DNA of 64,000 nucleotides, taken from contig NZ_CP020038.1 of the NCBI RefSeq assembly GCF_002157225.2, positions 3,440,501-3,504,500 of the forward strand, written 5' to 3'. Each line of letters starts with the position of its first letter. Positions within the stretch are counted from its first letter, which is position 1. The position numbers and the translations under genes were made by a program. This stretch comes from Agarilytica rhodophyticola. Lineage in GTDB: Bacteria; Pseudomonadota; Gammaproteobacteria; Pseudomonadales; Cellvibrionaceae. Below, piece by piece: positions 35,727-44,314 of the stretch. The notes beneath the pieces are model-generated. The model was not told the origin of the DNA and made no database searches. It saw nothing but the letters and a program-made list of their open reading frames with translations.

Positions 35727-36098
35727 TTACTGCGCCTTAAGGCAAGCGGTTAGTAGTTTATTCAGGGATTTGCTGATGGTTGGGTTGTTGATGGTTCTTA
35801 GGGTTTGTATGAGTTTTTGTTCGTGTGGTTTGAGGGATGCGTCATTTTGTTGGTTAGTATCTGCCTTATATGGTGCATAAAAATCAACCACGGGCATATT
35901 CAGTGCGTTTGCGAGCGCTTCAAGGCGGGAAGCGGAAATGCGATTTTGGGCGTGCTCATATTTATATAGCTGCTGATAGGTAATCCCTAGTTGTTTTGCT
36001 AATGCTTTTTGAGACAGACCGCGCTGGATGCGTGCCTCACGCACTTTTCTAGCGATGTGTTTATCACGGTCATTGACGCTGCCTTTCTTGCTCTTCAT
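35727..36098 (-). CDS. XRE-family transcriptional regulator
   Basis: A 123-residue repressor-like protein with a helix-turn-helix (RKVREARIQRGLSQKALAKQLGITYQQLYKYEHAQNRISASRLEALANAL, residues about 16-70) and a helical C-terminal segment. It starts 2 bp after the tyrosine recombinase stop, so they form one operon, as seen in elements where the regulator controls excision. Confidence 0.9.
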   Translation of the reverse strand: MKSKKGSVNDRDKHIARKVREARIQRGLSQKALAKQLGITYQQLYKYEHAQNRISASRLEALANALNMPVVDFYAPYKADTNQQNDASLKPHEQKLIQTLRTINNPTISKSLNKLLTACLKAQ

Positions 36099-36100
36099 CC

Positions 36101-36709
36101 CTAAAGCTCCATGTTGAGATACAAAGCGCCAACTTCATCAGGCAGCAGTCCAAGATAGCGCAGCGTGTCGGCTTCGGTGGCATGACCAAGTGCACGCGAG
36201 ATTAATGTCAGCGATTGGCCTTGCGTTACTCTTTGGTGATAGCCCCAAGTTTTGCGCAAAGAATGCGAGCCGTAATTTCCGATCAATCCAATCTCATAAC
36301 ACCAGCTTTTCATTAATAAATTAACAGCGGCTACTGTCAGTGATTTGTTTTTACGCTGTGATAGAAACAGCGGTGCGTTTAAATCATTTTGTTTGGGATG
36401 CTGCTGTAACCAGTTTTGTATGGCGTGATAAACCGTCTTATTCATCACGGTTTGGCGGTATTCTTTATTTTTCGATTGTTTAAGATCAAGAACAGCGCCA
36501 GGACGTAAATCTATAACATCGGCAATGCGTAGGGATAAAAGCTCACCCGCACGATAAGCCGTATTAATCCCCAGTGTGAATAAACATAAATTCCTTGGCT
36601 GTCCCTGTAACATGGTTTTGATCCTTTCAATATCCTCTAACGTGCGTATCGGCTCGACCTTGATCGATGCACCCTTGGCAGGATGATTAGAATTCTTGCT
36701 CTTACGCAT
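36101..36709 (-). CDS. Compact tyrosine recombinase/integrase
   Basis: A 202-residue tyrosine recombinase. The catalytic set is complete: R53 (AYRAGELL), K80 candidate (KQSKNK), H149-x-x-R152 (SHSLRKTW), H176 (LGHATE) and Y185 (RYLGL). It lacks the usual N-terminal SAM-like core-binding domain, being only the catalytic half plus a short leader. It is probably a second recombinase, for element resolution or excision, next to the serine recombinase at the other end. Confidence 0.88.
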   Translation of the reverse strand: MRKSKNSNHPAKGASIKVEPIRTLEDIERIKTMLQGQPRNLCLFTLGINTAYRAGELLSLRIADVIDLRPGAVLDLKQSKNKEYRQTVMNKTVYHAIQNWLQQHPKQNDLNAPLFLSQRKNKSLTVAAVNLLMKSWCYEIGLIGNYGSHSLRKTWGYHQRVTQGQSLTLISRALGHATEADTLRYLGLLPDEVGALYLNMEL

Positions 36710-37242
36710 AATGGCATGCCTTATTGCATTGAAAATATTAGGAGTTTTTCAGCTCATTAACTTTTATATAAAAGTTGGCATGTCTGGTTTATCCTAAATA
36801 TATCAATGAATTAGCAAGGCGCTTTGCTGCGCGGGATGGTGAGGAAGCGCACTCTAACGCCTTGCTGTTACTCAGTTATTATACGCTTATCATCTTTTAT
36901 ATATTTCTTAAAGAGTTTTTTGTTATATGCAGCCCTGTTTTTTACATTAGCAGCCTGTAAGCCAATGGGGATGGCGCATGCGGGTGAGGTTTCAGGCAAT
37001 CAATATTTTGTAAGATGATGTGAAAAAACATTGTTTTTGGAGCCGCGCAAGACCGATAAAACATAGTGACGGTTCTGCCGGAATACCCCCTTGCGGGGTT
37101 GAAGGCATGGTTCTCACTGTGTTTTATAATCAGGGCTGTAGCGGATCAGAACACATTGTTTTTGGTGAGCGCCCCAATGGAGGTAGAGGTAAGCAGGTCA
37201 AATTTAGGTGTGTAAAGACATATTTAACCAACGTTATAACAA
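36710..37242. other. Intergenic region between the recombinase and Hachiman genes
   Basis: About 530 bp with no strong gene. It contains a possible lipoprotein remnant (36920-37018), a hairpin CCCC-TTG(C)-GGGG near 37087-37098 and two copies of ACATTGTTTTTGG at 37028-37040 and 37153-37165. These may be binding sites for the recombinase/XRE proteins or for replication. Confidence 0.4.
36920..37018 (+). CDS. Possible tiny lipoprotein, start uncertain
   Basis: A short frame encoding LLYAALFFTLAACKPMGMAH then AGEVSGNQYFVR, with a good lipobox (LAAC) after a hydrophobic segment. It resembles small entry-exclusion lipoproteins of plasmids, but the only start is TTG at 36920 and no strong ribosome-binding site is present. 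It may be a remnant. Confidence 0.25.
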   Translation: MLYAALFFTLAACKPMGMAHAGEVSGNQYFVR

Positions 37243-37518
37243 TCAACGATTAATTATTTTTTCAACGTTGTCGAAGGCTTTTTTTTCAAACTCATCAAAA
37301 GAGCTTTTGGTAATTGCGTTTTGTTGACTTTCATAGTACTGAAGTACTTTAGTGGGTACGCCATAGTCGCTCACTTTTCGCCCCAACTCTGTTAGAGCAT
37401 TGTATTCAAGTTTTGTAAGCAGCCGATCGATACCTGGTATGCTTTCAAATTCAACATCTTTAGATTTAGATTGATGAAATTTATACATCACATTGAAGAC
37501 ACCTAAATATTTAACTAG
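37243..37518 (-). pseudogene. HamB C-terminal remainder after an in-frame stop
   Basis: This segment continues in the same frame as hamB right after its TAA (37519-37521), reading LVKYLGVFNVMYKFHQS then SKSKDVEFESIPGIDRLL and TKLEYNALTELGRKVSDYGV, up to IINR. The LEYxAxTExGRxxSDYGVP pattern is the expected C-terminal end of such helicases, so the two parts look like one protein of about 760 residues split by a nonsense codon. Independent translation from GTG 37491 or ATG 37488 (AGGTG ahead) could still give an 81-82-residue product. Confidence 0.6.
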
Positions 37519-39525
37519 TTAATATTTAGCTGTATTATAAACAAACTTAGCAGTATTCCTTGTCGCTAGATCAATCTTTTCACCTTGATTTTCTCTTTTA
37601 TAGTTAACCAAGCCTTTAAAGCCCTTTTCTAGATAGTTATGAAGTATAGGGACTAAAACAGAATGTTTCCCTTTTCCTTTATTTGTTTTTTGTTTAATCA
37701 AGCCATCTAACGGAGGGCTTACGATTAAAAGTATGCAGTCTAATATAACTTGAAATCCATCCCAATCAATACCAACTTTTGAAGGAGTGTTTATCCTTTG
37801 AATTAAAACTTTGATGTGATTGTGCTGATTTTTCTTTAGCAGGGCAATATGATCATATACTCTAATTTTATCTGCTTTACTGACAATTTTAAACATATTA
37901 AGAACATTGTCTGGAATATCACGCTTCTCTTGTTCCGTCACTATCTTATCTCGTTTTAACTTATCCTCATCTGTTAAAAACTCGTTAGATGAATAAAATA
38001 GGTCAATTTCATTTTTTTGGGAATTTAAATCATAGTTTTTGTGGTGAATGGACTCTTTCTCTGCATTTATATCGTCTAAAAACTTGTTTTGTAAGACAAT
38101 TATACGTCCGCTGTAGTGCTTGTCAAACCGTCCCGCTCTACCCGCAATATTTTTAGCATCAAACCTTTTGAGAGATTTAACACCTTTCTTGTTGTTTGTT
38201 ATTATCAGATTTTTAGCTGATGTATTAACACCCTCTGTAATAGTTGTTGTTGATGTAAGTGCCTTCACTAATCCCTCATTAAAAAAAGAAATTATTTCCT
38301 TTTGAATATACTTAGGAATCAGTCCGTGATGGACACCAATACCTTTTTTTAAAGATTTTGTTACCACCCAATCCTCACCATATTCTCTTAAAACATGCTC
38401 AACAAAAAATTGGTAGTTCTTTGGAGTCGATTGATAGTCTATCAAGCTGGGTAGGTTTTTTGCGTATTCTTCTGCGTAGTATGGTCTAGAGCAATAAACA
38501 ATACATCCTTCATCTTTGTTTCTTTCATACAAGGTTTTGACTACTATTTTTAAACGATCTTGTTTACCTGTTTCATCTTCATTAAATTTGAATACTGTGC
38601 CTCCACCAATATCTACCGTTTTAGCTGTTTTAATATGATGATATGATTTGCTTACGATTTCATATTGGTTGAAGTCACATTTTGTGATTTTGTTGTCGTT
38701 TAAAAAACGCTCAAATGAACTACTGTATCTTTCAATATACGGCCCAGCTAATAATATATCAGCACTACCTAGAACAGAGTAATATGCGGCGATACGGTAA
38801 GAAACATCTCTTTCATTTTCCTGCTTTTCCTCTTCATCAATAATATACTCATTATCAATCTTATAAACTTCATCAATAAATACAAAATCGAATTCAGGTT
38901 GAGCATTCAACTTTTCAAGAAATGACAAGAAACGCTCTGGTGTATAGATAAAAATATTACTTGAGCCTATTTCTTCTTGAGTGACATCACTAAGAGTATG
39001 GATATTGTACGATTTATATAACTCATCTGAATGCAGTCGCTCTAGATTTTCTGACAGTAAAGCTATAGTGGGAAATATAAGAACAATATTCTTGTATTTC
39101 ATTTTCTTCATTATTTCATAGACTAAATGGGTTTTTCCAAACGATGTGCTAGCAGAAAGAAAATAACGATTTTGTTTTCCTGTCAGAAAGAGAGACAATA
39201 TATCTTTTTGGTATTGATGTACTTTGCTATCTTCACCTGTATGGAGAGTGCTTTCATATATTTGTGCAGCAAACGTGCTTAAAGAAAATGTGTTTAAAAA
39301 AACATTTTCTTTTTGGAAATTGTTGAGATGATCAAAATAGTGAGGAATGCCGACAATATTTGCAATTTTTTTTAGGAATTGTAAGTCCCCCTCGAAAAGC
39401 TTATGCTCCTTAATGAAATCATAGTAATTGCAAACAACTTTGATCATCTCAGAAGTCTCAATTACTTTGTCCTGATAGTTGTGTAATGCCTTTACAACAT
39501 CAATGGTTCTTTGTCTTTTATCCAT
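37519..39525 (-). CDS. hamB: HamB: Hachiman anti-phage helicase, C-terminally truncated by TAA
   Basis: A 668-residue SF2 helicase. Motif I is SASTSFGKTHL (G130-K131-T132), motif II FIDEVYK (D218-E219), a TITEGVN motif V region near 430 and motif VI NIAGRAGR (461-466). With the DUF1837 nuclease upstream it forms a Hachiman defence pair. Its start (39525) lies inside the 3' end of hamA (34-bp overlap, AAGG ahead), so translation is coupled. In the Hachiman system HamB senses aberrant DNA and releases HamA. The reading frame ends at TAA 37519 but the protein sequence resumes in frame beyond it, so the C-terminus is probably lost or depends on stop-codon readthrough. Confidence 0.85.
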   Translation of the reverse strand: MDKRQRTIDVVKALHNYQDKVIETSEMIKVVCNYYDFIKEHKLFEGDLQFLKKIANIVGIPHYFDHLNNFQKENVFLNTFSLSTFAAQIYESTLHTGEDSKVHQYQKDILSLFLTGKQNRYFLSASTSFGKTHLVYEIMKKMKYKNIVLIFPTIALLSENLERLHSDELYKSYNIHTLSDVTQEEIGSSNIFIYTPERFLSFLEKLNAQPEFDFVFIDEVYKIDNEYIIDEEEKQENERDVSYRIAAYYSVLGSADILLAGPYIERYSSSFERFLNDNKITKCDFNQYEIVSKSYHHIKTAKTVDIGGGTVFKFNEDETGKQDRLKIVVKTLYERNKDEGCIVYCSRPYYAEEYAKNLPSLIDYQSTPKNYQFFVEHVLREYGEDWVVTKSLKKGIGVHHGLIPKYIQKEIISFFNEGLVKALTSTTTITEGVNTSAKNLIITNNKKGVKSLKRFDAKNIAGRAGRFDKHYSGRIIVLQNKFLDDINAEKESIHHKNYDLNSQKNEIDLFYSSNEFLTDEDKLKRDKIVTEQEKRDIPDNVLNMFKIVSKADKIRVYDHIALLKKNQHNHIKVLIQRINTPSKVGIDWDGFQVILDCILLIVSPPLDGLIKQKTNKGKGKHSVLVPILHNYLEKGFKGLVNYKRENQGEKIDLATRNTAKFVYNTAKY

Positions 39526-40400
39526 TCAAGCACCTTTGATTTTATTTCTTTTGCACTTCCTACGGGAACTAGTATAAAGAAAAGCGATACTTTTATGGAT
39601 ATATCAAACCGCATTTCTTCAGCTTCACTCTGTATGTGTTCAATTGCTTTTTTGATTGTTTCATCATAAGACTCTTCGTTACTGTCAAATAAAATCAATA
39701 TTGGATAGACTAACTTAATATTATGTTTATTGGAAAGTTCTGAAATATTAATATCGGGATTTTTTTTGATATAATCTAAAATAGGCTTTATAGTCGAACT
39801 GTTGGCTGCAAGGTCATTCTCCCTTTCTGAAATTGCTATTAAATTCATATTCAGATAATCATCTGATATAACTTTTTTGAGATTACTAATCGCACCGTTC
39901 TTACCTGTCGTGGCTGCAGCAAAGTTCGCATAGAACTTGACTTCACCAAACCACAGTTCTGATTGATCTTTATTATCTATTAAATGATACGCGTCATACC
40001 CCTTAGTCTCTCCGTTTTCAAGGATTTGATATAGGTGGCCACGGGCAATTACCGGTGGTGCTTTATAGAAAATGTAAAGCATGCAATATAGAACAACTTC
40101 CCCATAAAAACCATATTTTAGCTTTTGTGTGTCAGGGCTATTATCATTAAACTTTAATTTTCTAGTTAATGCTCTCCTATGTAGGGTATCGAAATCGGAT
40201 TCAGTTATTTGGTATTCATTAAAAGCATACTCAATTACGGCGTTGTAAATGATATTGGCTAGGTCATTATTGCTTTTTACAGAGTAACAAGAATCGTCGC
40301 CTGTAGATATTTTAGATTTTGAAATGCTAGCTTTATTATTAGGTAGCTCATATTTAAATAGTATTGTTTCTTGTATTAACAGTTTTAAAGATGACCTCAT
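39492..40400 (-). CDS. hamA: HamA: Hachiman DUF1837 nuclease
   Basis: A 302-residue protein of the HamA/DUF1837 family. The PD-(D/E)xK-like nuclease core is intact: E101 (YGFYGEVVLY), D136 in GYDAYHL, and E153-x-K155 in LWFGEVKFY, the family signature. A helical C-terminal half follows. In known Hachiman systems HamA is the DNA-degrading effector held in check by HamB. Start ATG 40400 has AGGGAA at good spacing. It is AT-rich compared with the mobilization genes. It is the first gene of a two-gene operon. Confidence 0.88.
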   Translation of the reverse strand: MRSSLKLLIQETILFKYELPNNKASISKSKISTGDDSCYSVKSNNDLANIIYNAVIEYAFNEYQITESDFDTLHRRALTRKLKFNDNSPDTQKLKYGFYGEVVLYCMLYIFYKAPPVIARGHLYQILENGETKGYDAYHLIDNKDQSELWFGEVKFYANFAAATTGKNGAISNLKKVISDDYLNMNLIAISERENDLAANSSTIKPILDYIKKNPDINISELSNKHNIKLVYPILILFDSNEESYDETIKKAIEHIQSEAEEMRFDISIKVSLFFILVPVGSAKEIKSKVLEWIKDKEPLML

Positions 40401-40762
40401 CGAAAAGTTCCCTAATCCTATAACTTAGTAAAACTTATATTAAATTACTTAACAGCATCTAGCTTGAACCACTAGCAAAGTGTTATTGCCGAGTCGCAAC
40501 TACTTTCAACTTTGACGATAATATAAAACATGTTTTCGTCTCATGGTAAAGAATTTCATAAGTCTCGAAGATATATGACATGTCCATCATTTGTGTGTCG
40601 TCAAAAGCAGTGCATATATGCCTTATCCAGTATTTTTGCACCTAGTGCCGCACTGAATGCTCCCCTGATTGGTGATTAATCTGCCATCAGATTATGGCGC
40701 GCAAAATATTTATTATTTTACGTGTCACGGGGGTATCCAACAGGGGGCGTAGCGCCCCTTTG

Positions 40763-40817
40763 GCAAGCGCGTTGTACTGCCGAACTTGTTCGGCGTGTAG
40801 TACAACGCACAGCTTGC
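40763..40817. promoter_or_regulatory. Long stem-loop: 23 paired bases
   Basis: Three successive perfect helices nest here: GCAAGC (40763-40768) with GCTTGC (40812-40817), GCGTTGTACT (40769-40778) with AGTACAACGC (40799-40808), and GCCGAAC (40779-40785) with GTTCGGC (40788-40794) around a TT loop. Bulges are GTGT and ACA on one side only. It could be a cruciform, a structured RNA, a priming site or part of an origin of replication or transfer. Confidence 0.65.
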
Positions 40818-40955
40818 ATAGAATTGCAACGTGGTTTGGTTTCGTGCAAAAGCTAATCATAGATTATGTTTCACTGTGAAAGTCAAAACAAACAAATCAG
40901 ATCATGACACTTAGTTTGCGATATGTGAATAAAGAGAGAGTGTAATACTTTTTTC

Positions 40956-40985
40956 TTGACTTTATTGACATAATTTATGTATTCA
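40956..40985 (+). promoter_or_regulatory. Helicase promoter with overlapping palindrome
   Basis: TTGACT (40956-40961) and TATTCA (40980-40985) are spaced by 18 bp. A perfect palindrome ACATAA-T-TTATGT (40968-40980) sits between them and could be an operator. The start codon is only about 10 bp below the -10, with no ribosome-binding site visible, so the mRNA may be almost leaderless. Confidence 0.4.
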
Positions 40986-40995
40986 TATTCGCGTC

Positions 40996-43815
40996 ATGGA
41001 TGAAGATAAATTACTATCATATATGCAACAAGCTGTTGCTTTGCTCTTGAAAGAAGGCCATTTTGAAAATGGCTTTAAATTTAATGACACACAACAAGAA
41101 GCATATGAAGCGTTAGATACTTATCTCAAGCGCTCGGATTTAACCACCGCACAAAAACTCCAAGGTTATTTCAACATTGCAACGGGACAAGGTAAGAGTG
41201 CGTTTCTTTCTGGTCTTTTTGCCAATCTTTTTCGTATAGCAAAAGAAAATAATGATCACTTAAAATTTGGATTAACTGTTCCGACTAACCAGCTTTTAGA
41301 TCAAACGCCCAAAGACCTTATGGAATTCTCGCCAAGCCTAAAAGGTAAAATCGGTATTTGTGGCGACCAAGAAGAGAACTTAACCAAACCACTCACAATC
41401 ATGAACACTGTTGCGCGTGACAGACTTGTTGATGCGGGACTTATTGGCGCTCATAACATGGATGGTATGTTTGATGATGAGGCGCACCGTTCGACCTCAG
41501 AACGTCGTGTTGAACGCAAAAAGGAAAATTTCGACAATCACGACAGAAACATTATACAAATGGCTGTGACTGCGACGGCACATTTTGATAAAGAAAAGTC
41601 AGTTAAACAAACGCATGAACGTGAAATTTACGGCCTGAGACTACGCGATGCTATTTTAAAGGGGCGTGGTGCCTCTTACGTTCAATCTCAGCTTCTCATT
41701 ATCCGTGTTGACCCTGATAATCTGGAATTGTCTGAAGAGTTTCAAAATGCCACCGCTGCCCAAAAAGCGGATTATCGCCAAAAAATCATGGAAGAGGCGT
41801 GGGTTGATGCTGTTGTTGATGTTTATAAACACGGAATTGATCAAATTACCGGTGATCCGCTAAGCGATAATATTGCTGGCTTTTTCGCATCCAGAACACG
41901 CCAAGCTGATAAGGTTTCACAACGGTTAAATGAAGACCCATTTTTTATAGAAAAAGCAAAACAGCTTGGGAATAAAAAACCCTCTGTTCCTATTCATACC
42001 AATAAAATCTCTAAACGAGAGCAAAAAAAGCGGTTTAAAGATGTACAAGAACATCATGAATATCAAACATTATCGGGAGATAGTAAATTCAAAGAAGGTT
42101 TTAATTATAAACCTCTAAAAATTATTTTTCGTGTGCCTAGTAGCTCTCTTGTTGATACCGAGCAAATTATCGGACGTGCAGCGCGTCAATGGTATAACGA
42201 AGCCAAAGGACGCTACGAAGGTTCAACCATTGTTGATACGCTAATCTACATCGGCTCTAACGATCCAGAAGAAGATGCGATACTTCGTGAAAAATTACTC
42301 GAAGATGCGTATTCTGGCAAATATGTTCTTACCGAACATATTTTAGAAGACACCGCTGTTTTAAGTCCTGCAGCACCAAAAGATTATAGCGTGCGATTAC
42401 TCGATCAATCTGGAATATTTCCAGAAACCGGTACAAAAAAAGTATTTGTTCAACAAAAAGCAAAAGACCAATTCTATATCCGCATCTTTAACGGCAAAGG
42501 TAAAGCGCTTGATTATGTTGAACTGAATGACGAAGCACAGGTGCTTGCAAAGAAGCTATTTGAAGATCGCACTACAAAACAGTTTGCAAGACAAACCTAC
42601 AAACGTGAAATGGCAAAACAGCTTCGCATTGCATTGGGGCATATCGAACCCACATTTGGCAAACCAAGTGCACCTAACAACCCATTAGAACACAACCCAA
42701 ATGTTGAATACCACGCCGAGATCAGTGACCTTTACCAACTTACCCAAGATATGGAAGAAGCTGCTGAAACGGGCATTGAACTCGTTACCGATGAACAAAT
42801 CCAAGAATTACAAGCACAAGCCAAACGCATAAATAAGGGCGGGGTAGGTATTTTTAATCTCCTAAAAGAAGGTGTTAAAGGATTTGATAAACGTAAGGCT
42901 GATAACCTTGTAAGTGGTGGATTAAAGACCGCTCCTAAAGGCGCTTATGCAGCCATGCTTGCCACCTGTAAAGAATTACCTGATTATGAGCCTGAATTTG
43001 AAACAGAAACTATAACCGATGAACAAATCCAGGAATTGCGAGCGCAATCTCAGCGCACAGGTAAAGGCGGTTATGCTATTTTTAATCTGCTAGAAGAGGA
43101 AATTGAAGGACTTAATTCCTGTAACGCTCCTAAAGTACTAGCTGGCACGCTTAAAAACCTGCCTAAAGGCGCTTATGCAGCCATGCTTGCCGCCTATAAA
43201 AAGCTTCCTGATGCTCCGAAAAAGAAACTTATATTTGAAAAAGAGTCTGTAACTGAAAAGCAAATCCAGGAATTGCGAGCGCAATCTCAGCGTACAGGTA
43301 AAGGCGGGGTAGGTATTTTTAATCTCCTAAAAGAAGAAATTGAAGGGCTTGATAAACATAAGGTTAAAAATCTATTAACGGGCACGCTTAAAAAACCGCC
43401 TAAAGGCACATATGCCTGTATGATGGCAACTTATAAAAAGCTTCCTGATGCCCCGAAAAAGAAACTTGTATTTGAAATGGACTGTATAAGCGAAGAACAA
43501 AGCCAGAAATTGCAAGCAGAAGCTCAGAGAACGGGTAAGAGTGGCGCCATTGTGTTTGACCTATTAGAGAAAGAAATTGATGGGTTCAATAAAAGTAAAG
43601 CTACGGACTTAGTAAGAAATAAGTCAAAAAGCTCCGTTAAAGGTGCGTATGAAGCCATGCTTTCTGCCTATAAAAAACTTCCTGATGCCCCGAAAAAATC
43701 ATCGGATCTTAAAGAATCCACAAAAAATGCGGCAAAAAATATCAACAAAGATGTCAAAATAAATACTAAAAACCAAAGAGGCCATTCAACTCTAGATAAT
43801 GGCCCTGCTATCTAG
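40996..43815 (+). CDS. DEAH-box SF2 helicase with four C-terminal tandem repeats
   Basis: A 939-residue protein. The N-terminal 450 residues are an SF2 helicase: motif I ATGQGKS (62-68), DEAH (161-164) in FDDEAHRS, VTATAHF (motif III) and QIIGRAARQW (motif VI, from 390). A middle domain follows. Residues about 597-905 hold four repeats starting near 597, 673, 753 and 831 (76-80 residues apart), each T-D-E-Q-I-Q-E-L-R-A-Q, then GKGGVGIFNLL-KEEIEGL, then KGAYAAMLAAYKKLPDAP. The repeats look helical, like small DNA-binding units. It is divergent from hamAB and may be element-replication or defence machinery; the exact role is unknown. Confidence 0.75.
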   Translation: MDEDKLLSYMQQAVALLLKEGHFENGFKFNDTQQEAYEALDTYLKRSDLTTAQKLQGYFNIATGQGKSAFLSGLFANLFRIAKENNDHLKFGLTVPTNQLLDQTPKDLMEFSPSLKGKIGICGDQEENLTKPLTIMNTVARDRLVDAGLIGAHNMDGMFDDEAHRSTSERRVERKKENFDNHDRNIIQMAVTATAHFDKEKSVKQTHEREIYGLRLRDAILKGRGASYVQSQLLIIRVDPDNLELSEEFQNATAAQKADYRQKIMEEAWVDAVVDVYKHGIDQITGDPLSDNIAGFFASRTRQADKVSQRLNEDPFFIEKAKQLGNKKPSVPIHTNKISKREQKKRFKDVQEHHEYQTLSGDSKFKEGFNYKPLKIIFRVPSSSLVDTEQIIGRAARQWYNEAKGRYEGSTIVDTLIYIGSNDPEEDAILREKLLEDAYSGKYVLTEHILEDTAVLSPAAPKDYSVRLLDQSGIFPETGTKKVFVQQKAKDQFYIRIFNGKGKALDYVELNDEAQVLAKKLFEDRTTKQFARQTYKREMAKQLRIALGHIEPTFGKPSAPNNPLEHNPNVEYHAEISDLYQLTQDMEEAAETGIELVTDEQIQELQAQAKRINKGGVGIFNLLKEGVKGFDKRKADNLVSGGLKTAPKGAYAAMLATCKELPDYEPEFETETITDEQIQELRAQSQRTGKGGYAIFNLLEEEIEGLNSCNAPKVLAGTLKNLPKGAYAAMLAAYKKLPDAPKKKLIFEKESVTEKQIQELRAQSQRTGKGGVGIFNLLKEEIEGLDKHKVKNLLTGTLKKPPKGTYACMMATYKKLPDAPKKKLVFEMDCISEEQSQKLQAEAQRTGKSGAIVFDLLEKEIDGFNKSKATDLVRNKSKSSVKGAYEAMLSAYKKLPDAPKKSSDLKESTKNAAKNINKDVKINTKNQRGHSTLDNGPAI

Positions 43816-44044
43816 TTATTCTTAATACACCCAAGAATGGATCAAGAATAAATCATATCTATTTCCCAACTTCTGTATAAAAGCGGGTTATTGTCTCCTT
43901 GCATTATTTTTGTTGTGCATGAATTTCTATTCGTAGGAATTTATTCTTTCAAAGATACATTTTAGCTGTATAAATATGTTCCTTATTTGTTCTTTTTTAT
44001 TGAACGGAAAGGGAGACATATGATAAGACTATAAAGGAGCCATA

Positions 44045-44314
44045 ATGACAGATACTTTATTTTTACGTGATAAAAATACATCGTCACAGGCTGAGGGCTT
44101 ACCGAGGCTGAAACTTGACCCGGATAAATACCGCCACCATTTGGAAAATATGGATATCACCGAAGAACAAGCCAATGAACTCATGGCAACGCTTTGGCAG
44201 ATCATGTCCACAATGGTAGATATCGGCTGGGGTGTGGATATATTGAATATCGTATTACCGGATATATTCAATCAGCAAATAAACGCAATCAACGAAAGGA
44301 ATGAAAATGATTAG
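44045..44314 (+). CDS. Small protein coupled to the serine recombinase
   Basis: An 89-residue protein (AGGAG five bases ahead) with a central amphipathic helix region (EEQANELMATLWQIMSTMVDIGWGVDILNIVLPDIF). It overlaps the recombinase start (44307), so the two are translationally coupled. Similar short genes accompany such recombinases in other elements; a role as directionality factor is possible but not shown. Confidence 0.6.
   Translation: MTDTLFLRDKNTSSQAEGLPRLKLDPDKYRHHLENMDITEEQANELMATLWQIMSTMVDIGWGVDILNIVLPDIFNQQINAINERNEND

Larger units (their letters stand above)
40401..40995. other. Divergent intergenic region with strong secondary structure
   Basis: 595 bp between hamA and the helicase gene. 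It holds a GGGGCG/CGCCCC hairpin (40744-40758), a very long imperfect hairpin (40763-40817) and the helicase promoter region. No gene is supported. Confidence 0.6.

Noticed and set aside
37020-37253. 77-residue plus-strand open frame
   Set aside because: Covers repeats and a hairpin; composition fits non-coding DNA.
40694-40879. 61-residue plus-strand open frame
   Set aside because: Runs through the long hairpin region; not protein-like.
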